Assembly: GCF_023065955.2 (NCBI RefSeq)
Contig: NW_026622852.1
Coordinates: forward strand, 8,092,423 to 8,156,422
DNA length: 64,000 nt
Reading direction: 5' to 3'
Source: Ursus arctos
Taxonomy: Eukaryota > Chordata > Mammalia > Carnivora > Ursidae
Shown: one piece after another, positions 12,243 through 24,788 of the stretch
Numbering within the stretch: the stretch's first letter is position 1
How the letters are laid out: each line of letters begins with the position of its first letter
Notes under the pieces: generated by a model
What the model was told of the DNA's origin: nothing
The model's database searches: none
The model's input: only the letters and a program-made list of their open reading frames with translations
Made by a program: the position numbers and the translations under genes

Positions 12243-13335
12243 TGTTTTTTAAAGATTTTATTTTAATTCCAGTTAGTTAACATACAGTGTTATATTAGTA
12301 TCAGGTGTACAATATAATGATTCCACAATTCCACACATCACCCCATGCTCATCAGGACAAGGTCACTCCTTAAATGCCATCATCCACTTAACCCATCCCT
12401 CACCCTTACCCCTCTGGTAACCATCAGTTCGTTATCTATAATTAAGAGTATGTTCCTTGATTTGTCTTTTTCCCTTTTGCTCATTTGTTCTGTTTCTTAA
12501 ATTCGACATGAATGAAATCATATGGTTTTATTTTTCTCTGACTTATTTCACTTAGCATTATACTCTCTAGCTCCACCCACGTCATTGCAAATGGCAAGAT
12601 TTCATTCTGTTTTATGCCTGAATAATATTCCATTGTATACAGATACCATATCTTCTTTATCCTCAATCAATGGACACTTGGGCTGCTTCCATACCTTGGC
12701 AATTATAAATAATGCTGCTAAAAACAGTCGGTTGGATTTAATCCTTTAGAATAGTGTGTTTTTTTATTCTTTGGGTAAAATACCCAGTACTGCCATTGTT
12801 GGATCTTAAAGTTGTTCTATTTTTAACTTTTTGAGGCGCCTCTATACTGTTTTCCACAGTGGCTGCACTATTTTGCATTCCCACCAACCATGCACAAGTG
12901 TTTTCTCCACATAACCAACACCTGTTATTTCTTGTGTTGTTGATCTGAGCCATTCTGACAGGTGTGAGATGATATCCCATTGTAGTTTTGGTTTGCATTT
13001 CCCTGATGGTGAGTGATGATGAGCATCTTTTGGCCAGCTGGATGTTTTCTTTGGACAAATGTCTGTTCAAGACTTCTGCCCATTTTTAATTGGATTTTTG
13101 GTTTTTTGGGGTACTTAGTTTTATAAGTTCTTTATATATTTTGGATATTAACCCTTTAAGAGATATGCTATTTGCAAATGTCTTCTCCCATTCCATAGGT
13201 TGCCTTTTTGTTTTGTTGATTGTTTCCTTCACTACACCAAAGTTTTTAATTTTGTTGAAGTCCCAATAGTTTACTTTTGCTTTTGTTTTCCTTGCCTCAA
13301 GAAAGATCCAGAAAAAAGTTCCCATGGCCAAAACG
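12243..13335 (-). mobile_element. 5'-truncated LINE-1, older carnivore subfamily
   Basis: Minus-strand L1 3' end. The 3' UTR ('cagttagttaacatacagtg') differs from the young copies but matches the element at 62.85 kb. ORF2 C-terminal pieces are readable in separate frames: 'MRIKKIWYLYTMEYYSGIKQNEILPF' type (12481-12666), the Cys/His region with 'CWLCGEN' (12738-13070), and an upstream piece (13086-13331). Frameshifts and stops make it non-coding. It is truncated at about 13335. Confidence 0.92.
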
Positions 13336-13412
13336 GGTAGTATAACTTTAAGTGAGTTCGCTGCAATGCTTTCTGGCTAGTCACAGTCACTCAGCATCTA
13401 CTTATTGCATTT

Positions 13413-13585
13413 TTTTAAGATTTTATTTATTTATTTGACAGAGAGAGAGAGAGTACAAGCAGGCAGAGAGGCACACAGAAGGAGAGGAGAGCGGGGAGCC
13501 CAATGAGGGGCTCGATCCCAGGACCCTGGGATCATGACCTGAGCCAAAGGCAGATGCTTAACCAACCTAGCCACCCAGGCACCCC
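13413..13585 (-). repeat. Carnivore SINE with target-site duplication
   Basis: Antisense SINEC with 'gattttatttatttatttg', the GA region, 'tcgatcccaggaccctggg' and a head ending 'ccacccaggcacccc'. The flanking duplication 'ttattgcattt' is at 13402-13412 and 13589-13599. Confidence 0.92.
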
Positions 13586-13599
13586 TATTTATTGCATTT

Positions 13600-14149
13600 A
13601 AATTTAGCATCTGTCTCATTCACAGCTGCCTCAGCACTACCTGATGTTAGACAAATGTAAGGCTGTAGTCATTTGTAGGTAGTTTGTCATAACATCAACT
13701 GGCTATGAGAGTAAAACTTATAGTTCTAATCATAATTCACACTCTAGGGAAATGTTACTAAACTAGAACTCTAAAAGAAACATCACACTACCCACTAATG
13801 TTAGTACACTCATCCAACAGAAAACACTCCACCTCTTCTTAGTAGTATCTGTTCTTTTGAACTTCTTCATTTCTATAGGCTTGACCAAAAAGTATTTGTG
13901 AACAAAATTATTTTCATTTTCAAGTTCATATTTATGAATCTTTCTGAATTCCTTCAATAATAATACAATTCTGTTCTGTTCCCTAGAATGAAAGAAAACC
14001 AAATATCAAATAACCTTACCTTTCCAACATACTTGAAATACCAACTGATAGTCTTGTCCTTCCTTTATAAAACGGAAAGATAAATTACCTGTCCAAAATA
14101 AAAAATGCTAAGGGGGCCACGGGGTGAGAAAAGAACTCAAATTCTGTTA
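13600..14149. other. Unique AT-rich non-coding stretch
   Basis: No gene or repeat is recognised. The 79-residue minus-strand frame at 13763-14002 has no similarity I know. Confidence 0.4.
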
Positions 14150-14930
14150 GTTGCTGATTCAACAATACACGGGGCCCCTATATGATTGGCATGTTGTTGG
14201 GTGGCAGAATTAGAAAGATGAAGAAACAGGGAAATCATGGGCCAAGGAAATAGAAGAAAAAAGCAAGTAAGCGGACACTTAAAAATCAGGGCACCAATCT
14301 CAAATTGAAGAGAGAGGGAAAGCTTCCTGGAGGCAAAGACCCTGCACAGTCTCCTGAAGAGCAGGTCAGAGTCAAAGCAAGAATGAGGAGAGCTCCCCAC
14401 GTAGAGGCAAAAGCACATACCTCCTTCTGAGCACTGCAGGTAGCTTCTTATTCCTGGATTGGGACTGGAGAAAAGGAAAGTCAGAAGTGATAAGGCTAGA
14501 GATGTGGGCACAGGCTAAATTACTGAGGGACCTGCATACCATTCTTAAGAAGTTTACAGACATTTAAATTTGAAGTTTATTTTGGCGTAATGGGTGACAC
14601 GGTCAAACTTTGTTTTAGAAACATCATTCTGGTAATGGTGTGGAAGACCTATAAAAACAAGAGAAACTAGAAATAAGGCCAAGTAAGAAGCATTTTCAAA
14701 AACAGACAAGAAAGTGAAAAAATGAAAATGGAAGACGGATTGAAGAATGAATGACAAGCTATAAGCAACAGGACTAGATAATGTGGAAGGAAAGAAGACG
14801 AGTCCAGGATGAGCCCCGGGTTTCTGCCTGAGTTTATGATGGGATCGGAATACCAATCACCAAGAGAATATAAGAAGAGGGCAGTGATATGACTATTCCA
14901 GAAATAAAGATGTGTCCTGACCAAGAGTTT
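14150..14930 (+). repeat. Ancient mammalian interspersed repeat, family name uncertain
   Basis: Diverged plus-strand sequence follows the order of an old abundant repeat. It runs from purine-rich 'gaagaaacagggaaatcat' through 'atcattctggtaatggtgt' and 'gagtccaggatgagccccg' to 'tgactattccagaaataaa'. The segment at 48.2-48.7 kb looks like the 5' part of the same family. Minus-strand frames of 85-124 residues here are chance readings of the repeat. Confidence 0.45.
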
Positions 14931-14957
14931 AAAAGGCTGAGTTCTAGTACCTTACAA

Positions 14958-15374
14958 TGCCACTATGGATTGAACTGTTTCCCCCCAAAATTCATATTGA
15001 AGCTGTAAACTTCAATGCGTTGTGTTTGGAGATAGGGCTTTTAGGATGTACTTAAGGTTCAATGAGGTCATAAGGGAATGGTCCTAATCCAATAGGATTG
15101 ATGGCCTTATATGAAGAGGAAGAGCTATCTATCTATCCCTTTCTCCTTCCCTCTCTCCAGCCCTTTCCACATGCAAGTACCAAAGAAAAGCCATGTAAGG
15201 GCACAGGGAGAAGGTGACTATTGACAAGCCAGGAAGAGAGTTTTCACTAGAAACCAAACCTGCTAGACCTTGATGTTGGACTTTCGAGCCTCCAGAACCA
15301 AGAGGAATTAAATTTCTGTTGTTTAAGACATCCACTGGGGTATTTGTTACAGCAGCCCAAACTAACTAATACAG
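14958..15374 (+). repeat. MLT1-like LTR (ERVL-MaLR relic)
   Basis: Starts 'tgccactatggattgaact' and continues with 'ccccccaaaattcatattg', 'ggagatagggcttttagga' and 'gcctccagaaccaagagga'. The end 'gtttaagacatccactggg' then 'actaactaatacag' matches the canonical MaLR LTR course. About 415 bp, so close to full length for one LTR. No internal gene sequence is adjacent: this is a solo LTR relic of an ancient endogenous retroviral element. Confidence 0.8.
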
Positions 15375-15790
15375 ATTTCAACCTTCCCACTGCCCCTGCT
15401 CGAAGGAATACGCTATCACACACTATGCTACGTCCTTCTTTTCCAACCATAGCCACAACAAGGGTTGGGCTCCTCACTCAAAGGAAGACAATCTAAGTGC
15501 TGACCAGAAAGGTAGAACTAGGCTAGACTCTCTCTTGTGAACTGAAGAAGAGAAACACTGCAAGAATAAACCAAAGATAAGAGGAAGATAAGTAAAGGAT
15601 GAAAGGCTGATAAGGCACAAGCCTGATTTATGAGAGAGCAAAACAAATCAGATGAGAGAGACAGAACACAGCTGACATTACAAGAGCAGCAGGTATTCCT
15701 TGGGGGAGCCAACACAGCCAATGAGAGGTAAGGTGCGTAGTCACTAACATTCATTCTTACAGTGAACTCCATTTGACAGAGATAATTTCT

Positions 15791-16138
15791 TTTTTTTATT
15801 TTAATAATTTTTTATTATATTATGTTAGTCACCATACAGTACACCCCTAGTTTTTGCTGTAAAGTCCCATGATTCATTACTTGCGTATAACACCCACTGC
15901 ACCATGCAATATGTGCCCTCCTTAATACCCATCACCAGCCTATCCCATTTCCGCACCCCCCTCCCCTCTGAAGCCCTCAGTTTGTTTCCCAGAGTCCATA
16001 GTCTCTCATGGTTCATTCCCCCTTCTGATTACCCCCCCTTTCTTCTTCCCTTTCTTCTACTGATCTTCCTACTTCTTATGTTCCATAAATGAGTGAAACC
16101 ATATGATAATTGTCTTTCTCTGCTTGACTTATTTCGCA
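15791..16138 (-). mobile_element. Short 5'-truncated LINE-1 3' end with target-site duplication
   Basis: About 350 bp of L1 3' UTR on the minus strand, same subfamily as the full-length copy ('agtcaccatacagtacacc', 'cgtataacacccactgcac'). A duplication flanks it: 'acagagataatttct' (15776-15790) and 'acagagatcatttct' (16139-16153), one mismatch. It holds no ORF2 coding sequence of note. Confidence 0.9.
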
Positions 16139-16153
16139 ACAGAGATCATTTCT

Positions 16154-18769
16154 AAGAGGCTCTTTACACCATTCAAACACACCTAACTATCACAGCCTGC
16201 TTGGGTATAGCATCACACTACCACATCCCCCACACACACAAAAATCCCTTCAAGCATCCTGCTATAGAAGTACCTTGCTCTTTTAACTATTTCATTTGGA
16301 CACTCTACTTCCACTAGAGATTTGAGGCAGCTTACAGGCAAAGGTAAGTTTAATAAGACCACTGAAATAATTAAGAACCTTACAGGAGGGATAGTTACAT
16401 CAGAAAAAAACAAGGCATAGGGAAGCAGGTGAATGGCAGGTGAATAAAATACCATGAAGTATTCGGTTTTAATTAAAGCCTGAGAAAAGCTACTACGTTC
16501 CAAGCAAACAAAATAAAGCTGCTGTTGAAAAAGGCATGCGAGATATAATTGACAAGGTTTCATTCTATAAATGAAAGAAACCGTAGTAACTGTGAAAAAC
16601 ATTTACAAATAATTAAAATATTTCTGGCTAACAAATTTCAGTCATAAGAGAATAGAAATACTTTCATTTCAAACTCAACTAGAAAAACAAGCCAAATATT
16701 CACATTAAAAATTTAAAGTAACACTAAAAAAAATAACCAGAAATGGAATCTATAATTTATAAACCAGGAAAAAGGATGCAACAGAGAATATTCAATCTAA
16801 ACAAGGCTGGGGACAGAGAAAAAAAGGAAAAACACAGTCAACAAAAAATATAGAACAAAGAGACTAAAATAAGTCCAAACATCTATATTCACAATAAATA
16901 TGAATGGGTTAGACTCACTTAAGAATAAATTCACAATCCACATTTCAAAAATGAAATTGAGAGTTGCAGAATAGTTTGATATTGTTTACCTGTTTTTAAA
17001 ATATATATAAAATAATAATACATGCTTACATATAAATATATATACATACTTTCATCATATTCAACAATGAATTAAAAGGACACATTCTAACATCGATTAT
17101 AGTCATAGTTACTTGTAGGGGCATATGAAAATGGTAGTCTCAGATCAGAGAGGGATCAAAAGGGAACTTTAGCTTTCTCTTTTTTTTTTTTTTTAAGGAA
17201 ACTGTAACTTTTAGAATGTTTTTAAAGTATACATGTAAAAAGTAAATGGGTTGAAATATTTATGGATAAAATGGTGAAATGCTGAAGATTTGCTTCTAAA
17301 AAATGGAAGAGGACGGAAGCAACAGGACTGGCCATGAACAAAAGGCTATTAAAACTGAATGATGGATACATGAGAATTCTTTATAATAATAATTAATTAT
17401 AACATGTACATTGTAAAACATACATTTGAAAGTTTTCATAATAATATTAGAAAAATAACAGATGGCAGTAAACATGTGAAAATGTTAATATCTAATTATG
17501 GAAGATAGAACTAGAGATAATTATTTCCTTCTTTCTAATTCACAATGATTTTGAAATCCTATCGTTCTTCCTCAGGGGGCGAGGGGGAGATTTCACCTCA
17601 AACTACAAAGTTACTTCAAAAAAAAAAAATTGCCATTGATAAATGCTGCCAGAAAAATAATTGGTTCAGGCTAGCTTACTTAATTCTAGCAAAAGGAAAT
17701 GAAATATTATGAAAAGATTTCTTCAAAAATTAAGATCTCATAAGGAATTTTCATTTTTAAAATTTTTATTTTAAAAACAAAGCTTTACTCTGATTTCCTG
17801 ATGGCTACTCAGCTGCTAGTTTTAACAAGCCGTTTTAGGTAAGAGCCTTAGAAGCTGAAGCTTATGGCTCTGGATTAGCCAACTCTGTGTGAGAGAGAAC
17901 AGCAGGGCAGGAAGTGATAGGTGACCGTAGGTGTTCTACTTCTGAGAGTATACACAGCACAGACCAAAATCCCCACCTTTGAAAATGATGGGTGAACCCA
18001 AGAGTGTACACATAAATATAAATGTTTCAGTTAAGGGGAAATTTATTTATCTTTCACGTATATTCAAATGACAATTCAATATGATGAATAGTCACATAAT
18101 AGATCTAAGCTAATACTATAAAATGGAGAAATGGCAAATTAATTCAGAATTATGTAAACATACATAAACGAAAATCATGACTTTGACCAAGAATCCACAC
18201 ACTCTAAACAACTTTCGGTGAAAATAATATCATCTCATTCCTTTGCATAGTAATTTCCTAATAGGGGGGAAAAAAAACCTACTGGAAAGGAAAATACATA
18301 TAACATAGAAGTTGGAATATTTTATTATTGGTATACTTATACATACATTTATACTAGCAAACAGGTTCATTAAACTTATTTTTGTATTGAAAGCTACTCC
18401 CTTTTATTTTTAAGACTGTTGGACGGAGGTAAAGGGTTCATTGTCCTTTCAAAAAGTATGCATGTTCTATCCTTAACAGCAGATTCCCTAAAGCACACAC
18501 TTACTTTATAAAGACACTTAGCAGATTCATAACTACTTCCAGAATTACACACTTAAATTATATTTTGTGATACTTTTGAGTTAATCTCCCCTATGTACTG
18601 CACACACCCAGGTATGAAGTCAGTGTTAGTGTTGAAAGGAACAACAAAAAACATGTAGCTCACGGACATGCTAAAGCTCATGGAGATGTGGTTATATAAC
18701 AAACCAATGGTGTGTCTGGGATGAAAACCTTAGGCTGCTACTATTAACTGATTATCTGAAAGGCTGAAC
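16154..18769. other. AT-rich non-coding stretch, possible ancient L1 scrap
   Basis: No gene is supported. The 129-residue minus-strand frame at 16213-16602 lies in AT-rich DNA and shows no domain. At about 16840-16930 'aataaatatgaatgggtta' resembles the ORF2 start of very old L1s; confidence is low. A T-run is at about 17181-17194. Confidence 0.4.
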
Positions 18770-19198
18770 TTTCTTTCTTTTTATTTTTTTTAAAGATTTT
18801 ATTTGAGAGAGAGAGAGAACAAACAGGGGGGAGAGGCAGAGGCAGAGGGAGAAGCATGCTCCCCGTGGAGCAAGGAGCCCGATGCGGGACTCGATCCCAG
18901 GACCCTGGGATCATGACCTGAGCCAAAGGCAGACACTTAACCAACTAGCCACCCATGTGTCCCGTAAGTTGTTTTCTTTTTTAAATTTTTTTAAAGGTTT
19001 ATTTATTTAGTTGAGAGTGAGTGTGATAGAGAGAGAGGGAAAGAGAGAGAGAGCATTAGCAGGGTGAGAGGCAGAGGGAGAAGCAGACTCCCCACTGAGC
19101 AGGGAGCCTTATTCGGGACTCGATTCCAGGACTCTGGGATTATGACCCGAGCAGAAGGTTGACTGAGCCACCCAAGTGCCCCCTTTCTTTCTTTTTAA
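18770..19198 (-). repeat. Two antisense SINEs, one inside the tail of the other
   Basis: SINE A spans 18781-18962 ('tcgatcccaggaccctggg'; head ends 'ccacccatgtgtcccg'). SINE B spans about 18981-19183 ('ggactcgattccaggactc'; head ends 'ccacccaagtgcccc'). The string 'ctttctttcttttta' flanks the pair, at about 18770-18784 and 19184-19198. Because the right copy abuts the head of SINE B, B is the older host and A entered its T-rich (antisense A) tail. Confidence 0.85.
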
Positions 19199-19289
19199 AT
19201 ATATTAGACAAATCAATTCTGTTTATAGTCCACTGTATTATATTTATTTCCTTTCTCCTTACCCCCACTCATAATTTTTTTTTAAATCA

Positions 19290-19322
19290 ACCAAAACATA
19301 AACACACACATACACACACAAC
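19290..19322 (+). repeat. Short CA-rich simple repeat
   Basis: Runs of 'acacacacatacacacaca' after an A-rich stretch. Low complexity only; an overlapping 83-residue frame is not a gene. Confidence 0.6.
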
Positions 19323-19399
19323 TATGGACTCCACAATACCTTCTCTCTGGGCACCCTTTTTTACATATTTTCCATCCATAATGTTCTTAGCCCTTCCCC

Positions 19400-20110
19400 C
19401 AAATTGTTAACTCACACCAAACATGGTGACTCAGGGAAAAGATTCGGATGCTTCCGAGAATGCATATTTAGCCTCTTCTGTTCTCACTCCCTAGCTAAAC
19501 TCAGAGGAATGTAGGTTGTTGGGTAGTTTGTCACTGTTGGCTACCACATTTTCAGTGTTAAGGACCAAGATGCAACAGGCCAGCATATTTCTTGGACAGA
19601 AGCAGGCAGGGGGATCCCTCCAAGGGCTGCCCTTGCAGGCAAACAACAATGGGTTGGCATCAGGCTCCAGAGGCAGCCACTGCTCATAAAGCACTCACTC
19701 CAGTCACATAATTTTCTTGAGGGAAACCAAAAATGCACAGAAGGATTAACTTTGTGCTTCAGAATTCTCAGGTGCGATTCCTACACCGGCAACAAATTCT
19801 CCAGAGAAATTACTTCGGGCTCCTGCCTCCTGCCCTTTTGCCTGCCTGGAATGAGGCAATTCTCCAGTGGGCCTGGGGCAAACTGTATCCCTGGTGCTTA
19901 GAAAAAGCATGGCTACTCAAAGCGTCCCCATGGGACCCTGAAACACGGCCAGCAGCTGCTGTGAGGACTTATCAACTGCAGGAGGAGGTGACAGTACAGA
20001 AGATACCTGTCATTTCTCGGCTGCCCTCACGGAGACAGGACTTTCACTGAGTCTGTGAGATCTCAATGATGATACTGAGGCAGGACAATACATGGCTTTG
20101 TCAACTGTGA
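19400..20110. other. GC-richer unique block with a 105-residue open frame of unknown meaning
   Basis: This block is less AT-rich than its neighbours. A plus-strand frame at 19733-20050 begins MHRRINFVLQNSQVRFLHRQ, is rich in W, L and P, and ends SRRQDFH. Minus-strand frames of 65-67 residues overlap at 19491-19738. I recognise no domain, signal peptide or repeat family. It could be an unrecognised old repeat, a conserved non-coding element, a degraded processed pseudogene or chance. Coding status is unsupported. Confidence 0.3.
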
Positions 20111-20930
20111 CTAAACAATTCCTCAGGGTAAAGCCCTAAAGGACAGTATAGAGACAACCTTTTCAATAGAGACAAAACTGGGGGGGGGGGAGGGGAACAC
20201 AGGACACACAGAATATTATCACCTTGTTGCTGCTTTAACTTATCTTCCCAGCCAACTACCTCAAGTTCATGCTCTTCATCCAAGATCCATTTTCTAGGGT
20301 TTTTCCCCATAACTTTTCAAATAATTCTACTTCTGCCACTTTCCCACTATTGTTCCTAATTGTTTCTTCTGTTTTGGAATCTTTTCTACAAAAATTATGA
20401 GGACTGTCATCTATCATATTGCCTACTTGGCTGTTACAGAGCTTTAAGTACTATACATAATTAGATATTTTTATCCCTCCCCATCAATCAGTGCTTCCTA
20501 AATTCAGTTTGTGGCCCTCATGAATTCCCTCTGCTGAATTTGGATAGGAATAGAGATAAAGATTACAAACTTCATTCAGAAAAGGGCAGGCTCACGTTTC
20601 TGATAGGAAATCCTCTGGGAAGAGACTAGCATATTGGAGTGATATTTAATGTGGCTGTTTTTCTCTCTCGTACTATGCTCAGGATGACTAGTAGTCTGCA
20701 CCCCCTGTTGGTTTGGTTGCCAGCTCTTTGCACAGAGAAGTATCATGTGTGTACTGAGAAGGGCTAGTGATAGAGCATGCTTTCTCTGAGTCCATTTATG
20801 CAATTCTTTTCATGGAGCAATTTAGAACCCTTAAATTCAGCTGGAAGAAGATATCAATCCATTTTCTGCAACTATTAATGCTTTATAATTTCAAGTATCT
20901 TATTTGAAGATGTAAGAAAATTTCATGAGC
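20111..20930. other. Unique non-coding stretch
   Basis: No gene is seen. A G-run of about ten bases at roughly 20180-20190 is the only notable sequence. Confidence 0.4.
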
Positions 20931-20934
20931 TTTT

Positions 20935-21060
20935 ACTCTTCCCATAACATAACCTGCTAACACCACATTTCACAGATGTGGAAGTAGAAGGTCAAAGAGA
21001 TTACTAACTTTTTCAAGGTCACATAACTCAGACTTTTACTAAGCAATCATATTTCTATAG
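20935..21060 (+). repeat. MIR SINE fragment
   Basis: 'catttcacagatgtggaag', 'aaggtcaaagagattacta', 'caaggtcacataactcaga' follow the MIR core in order. Diverged. Confidence 0.65.
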
Positions 21061-21644
21061 CTGTTATTATGTGGGGGTACTGAAAAGTCTATGTAATAAA
21101 ACATCAACAATTATCTGAAGGTATCAGCCAAAAGTAATCTAATTCAAGCTACAAGAGGATTTGGGGACAAAGAAGAAGGAAGAAATAATAGGCTTAAAAG
21201 CCTTATTCAGTCAGATTGGATGTCTGTTACTAGATTCCCTAAGTAAACTGTTCAATTTTCCATGTCATTTTGCTGATTGAGGGGGGGGGGGAAGCAACTT
21301 TATTCCTCAGATATAAATTGACCATCAAATACTCCCTTCAAGAGTCAAAGTTTCCAAATACATATTCACCACTGATGTCTAAAATGTAAGCTTGGCTGTA
21401 ATCTACAAATTAAAGTAATAATTTGTTATTTGGGGCTTTAAAAAATGCTATTCAGTAAAAACTAATAATAAAACTGCATATAAGAATTGATTGCAATTGC
21501 ATCTACTATAACAGTAATTCTTCCATGGAATTAAATAGTCTCCATGAGCGACTTTTTTAGGCAATGAACTAGCATTATTTTCACTGTATGAAATTAAACC
21601 ATTTATGAAATAGCCTTCCTATATTCCTGTCTTCTTAAACAGAC

Positions 21645-21860
21645 ATATAGGCTTCACGCACATGCCTTTCCTTTAATCCTGCCGAGAGCTTCATGTTAGA
21701 TACACACATTTTTAAACAAGAAAATTGAGGATCAGAAAGATAAAGTGTTTTCCCCCACATTACAAAGCTTGTCAGCAACAAAGCTATTATTTAAAGTCAA
21801 TACAGCTCTGACTAATAGCAAAACCAAGACCTTTCCATTACATAGCTCTGTGCTCTAATA
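21645..21860 (+). repeat. MIR SINE
   Basis: 'cctttaatcctgccgagag', 'aaattgaggatcagaaaga', 'cattacaaagcttgtcagc' and 'cattacatagctctgtgct' trace the MIR consensus from core to 3' end. Confidence 0.65.
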
Positions 21861-24412
21861 CTACTACTACAGGTAAGAAAATAGTTCCTTACCTTCAGAT
21901 TATGTATGTAGCCCCAGGCACTTATGCTTTCAGAGTTCCCAGACTGCCTATTTATAAAGCTCACTTAAAAAACTACCATTTTACTAATTTTGAGATCCTG
22001 AGCTACTGTTGTAAAGTGGGCATTAACAATAACATGCAAAGCACCTGTAAATAATAAGCATATCAAAAACTACTGCTATTGTTATTTTGTCTTCTGAAAG
22101 TATCTGGACACTAATCTCTCCATTTTGCTATTTCCAATTTGCTATCAGATTAATCAGGCTTATTAAATCAGTAAATCCTCAACACAAATGAATACTGATC
22201 ATTTCTGAATTGGGACTTGCCAAGTACAGTAAAGAAAGTACATAGCTTTCAGGACATTTATGTTCCCATTGCCACAAACCATATGCACTTTTTGTGCTAC
22301 TGAATACCTAAAATCACCCCCTACAACATTTCAAAGGAGTAGAAATGAATTCAAATATTGCAAAGTCTTAGAAGTCAGCTTAGTCAAAGAACTGACACTT
22401 AAGAATATTATGTTATCTACCAGAAGAGACAAATGGAGAGAGAACAAGTTTGATGTATGGCAAGACACAGATAAACAGGGCAGGAAAGGAAGAAAAAATA
22501 ATGAGGTGAGGAAGCTGAAATGGAAAAGAGATAGAAAAGATGGAGGGGCAGCAAGATCATTTACAAAACTCTCAGAAAAGTCCTGAACATTCACCAGCCT
22601 AACAGGAGGTGGAGCAGGCTGTTAACCGAGGTTACAGAAGCACAGGAAGAACTGAATCATTTCCCCCACCAAAGTGAAATCTGATCTCAAAGGAAGAACT
22701 TCAACTCTATCTTTGTCACCCACCAAGCAGCCAAACACAGTAAAGATCATTAAGTCTGAGTCACTTTCCTTGTGACTTAGTTGTCAAAATCCCGTAAGAT
22801 AAAGTATGTGTGAATATGTACAAAATGGAAGTGCTGAGGAAACATTAGGCAGTATTGTTATTAACAGCAGTATCAGCATCAGAATGGCTAACTCATAATG
22901 TTTCCTAATTTTAAGAAAATCAACAGCGAAAAAAACTATATAAATACACAACATTATTTTAGCAAGTTTTAACTACACACTTATACTCCCCTATGCAGAT
23001 TTAGCATGAAATACTTACACAGGATTCTTCCATTCTCATTCAAATAAATAGGCACTTTCACATCTAATTTTGTATTCACAATTTTGTTATTTTTTTAATT
23101 TAAGAGAACCATCACAAATTCTACAAATTTTAGTCTCCCCAAAGTCTGTATCTGGCTCTATCACTGAAGCAATGGTAGAGCAGAATATGGACAGGTACCT
23201 AACTTTTGAGCTCTCAATTTAGTGGAAAACTGTTAAGTAATTACACTGCAACGTGATGTGCTAAATTCTGTGAGAGTACAGAGAAATCTAATGCTGTCAG
23301 CATGCAGCAAAAAGAATTGGGAGGTGTGACATGTGAATTGTCCCAAAGGATGCACAACCCAGGAGAGTGCAGGAGACAGCCAAGAGAGGGAAAGGGCATG
23401 CCTTGCTAAGGGAAGGACATCTGCTAAGGCAATGTCATCATAAAGAAACAGAGAATTTGAACGACAAGGGTTTTATAGTACTGGCTACCAAACTAAACAG
23501 GAGCTAGGAAAGCAATGTTTCATGGCTTCCTCGGACCCTTGTCCTACAGGAGTGGCAGTGCATGTGGAATGGGTTGAGGGGAGAGGCAGTAACTGAAATT
23601 CATTTTCTGGAAAAACAATCTTGGCAATAAGGTAAATAACTCATGAAAAAAAGAAAGAACTATGATCGTATAATCAGATGTTAGGTTGTAAAAGCAAGCC
23701 AATCAAAAAATAATATAAACCTAGATTAAGGCAGACACCAGAAAAACAAGGAAATATACACACAATTCATCAGAGGGAATCGAAAAAATTCAGTGACCGC
23801 TAGATATGTGCTGGGGGCAGGCAGAATGAGTAACAGCAATAGAAGTTGACTTTCAATGTTTCTAAATTGGGAAACTAAGAACTATTGGGACATTGTTAGC
23901 TTAAACAGCAAAAAGAGAACTGTCTTCTGTTTTTAGAGGAACAGGTAGAAAAGCATTCCTTGTGAACATATTCAGTTTGAAATGTTTCTAGAAAATAAGA
24001 AATATTAAAATCTAAGCTCCATGGGGGTAGGAATTTTTGTGGGTTTTTTGTTTTGTTTTGTTTTGTTTGGTGGTAGTGATAGTCCCTTTTTCTCCCTGGG
24101 CTATATCCCCAGAATCAGAAATAGTGGCTGGGTCAGATAAGGCACTCATCAAATACCTGTTGAAAGAAGGAATCAACTACACATGTGCATCTAAGGAGAA
24201 AAAAACCTGGAAGACCTAAGAGTAGGCAATCACTGGCCTCTAGGTGTTGCTGAAGATAAAGGAGATTAGGTACAGATTGCCAAGGAAGGAGAAATGAAGC
24301 TGGAACCCTGGGGAGCATGAACATTTTAAAATATAATGCAATATATAAGAATTATTTAAGGGGTAAAAATCAATTAGAAATAAAGCCCTTCAACAAGGGG
24401 GCAAACAAGGGT
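21861..24412. other. Unique non-coding stretch
   Basis: No gene is supported. The 108-residue frame at 22260-22586 is K/R-rich because of purine-rich DNA and has no domain. A TTTG-type run lies at about 24043-24068. Weak old-repeat resemblance occurs around 23220-23330. Confidence 0.4.
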
Positions 24413-24452
24413 GGAAGGAAGGAAGGAAGGAAGGAAGGAAGGAAGGAAGGAG
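24413..24452 (+). repeat. (GGAA)n microsatellite
   Basis: About ten uninterrupted tetranucleotide units, followed by degenerate GA-rich sequence to about 24470. Likely variable in length. Confidence 0.95.
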
Positions 24453-24688
24453 AAAAGAAAAGAAGGAAAGACTGACCAACCCTTCATGCTTGATCACTCT
24501 AAGTACCATATTCATAAAGCACCCACTACAGCCAACACTCTAGGCAAGGTTATTTAAGATAGTGATACTAAATAAAGCTTATTTGACATCACTTTGGTTC
24601 CCAGACCAATGTGAAAACAAGTTACTTATGGAAGATAACCTTAATAAGGTCAAATTAAAAATAGGGAGAGATCAAGATCAAAATTCCT

Positions 24689-24788
24689 TTTTTTTTTTTT
24701 AAATAAACTCTACACCCAACATGGGGCTCGAACTCAAAACCCTGAGATCAAGAATCACATGCTCTACCACTGAGTCAGCCAGGGGCCT
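24689..24788 (-). repeat. Short-form carnivore SINE
   Basis: Antisense: a T-run, then 'aaactctacacccaacatg', 'gggctcgaactcaaaaccc' and 'ccactgagtcagccagggg'. The GA-rich 3' part of the longer SINEC is missing, as in the copies at 35.5 and 43.2 kb. Confidence 0.82.

Noticed and set aside
16213..16602. 129-residue minus-strand hydrophobic frame
   Set aside because: AT-rich DNA yields hydrophobic codons; no recognisable membrane-protein family, promoter or splice context.
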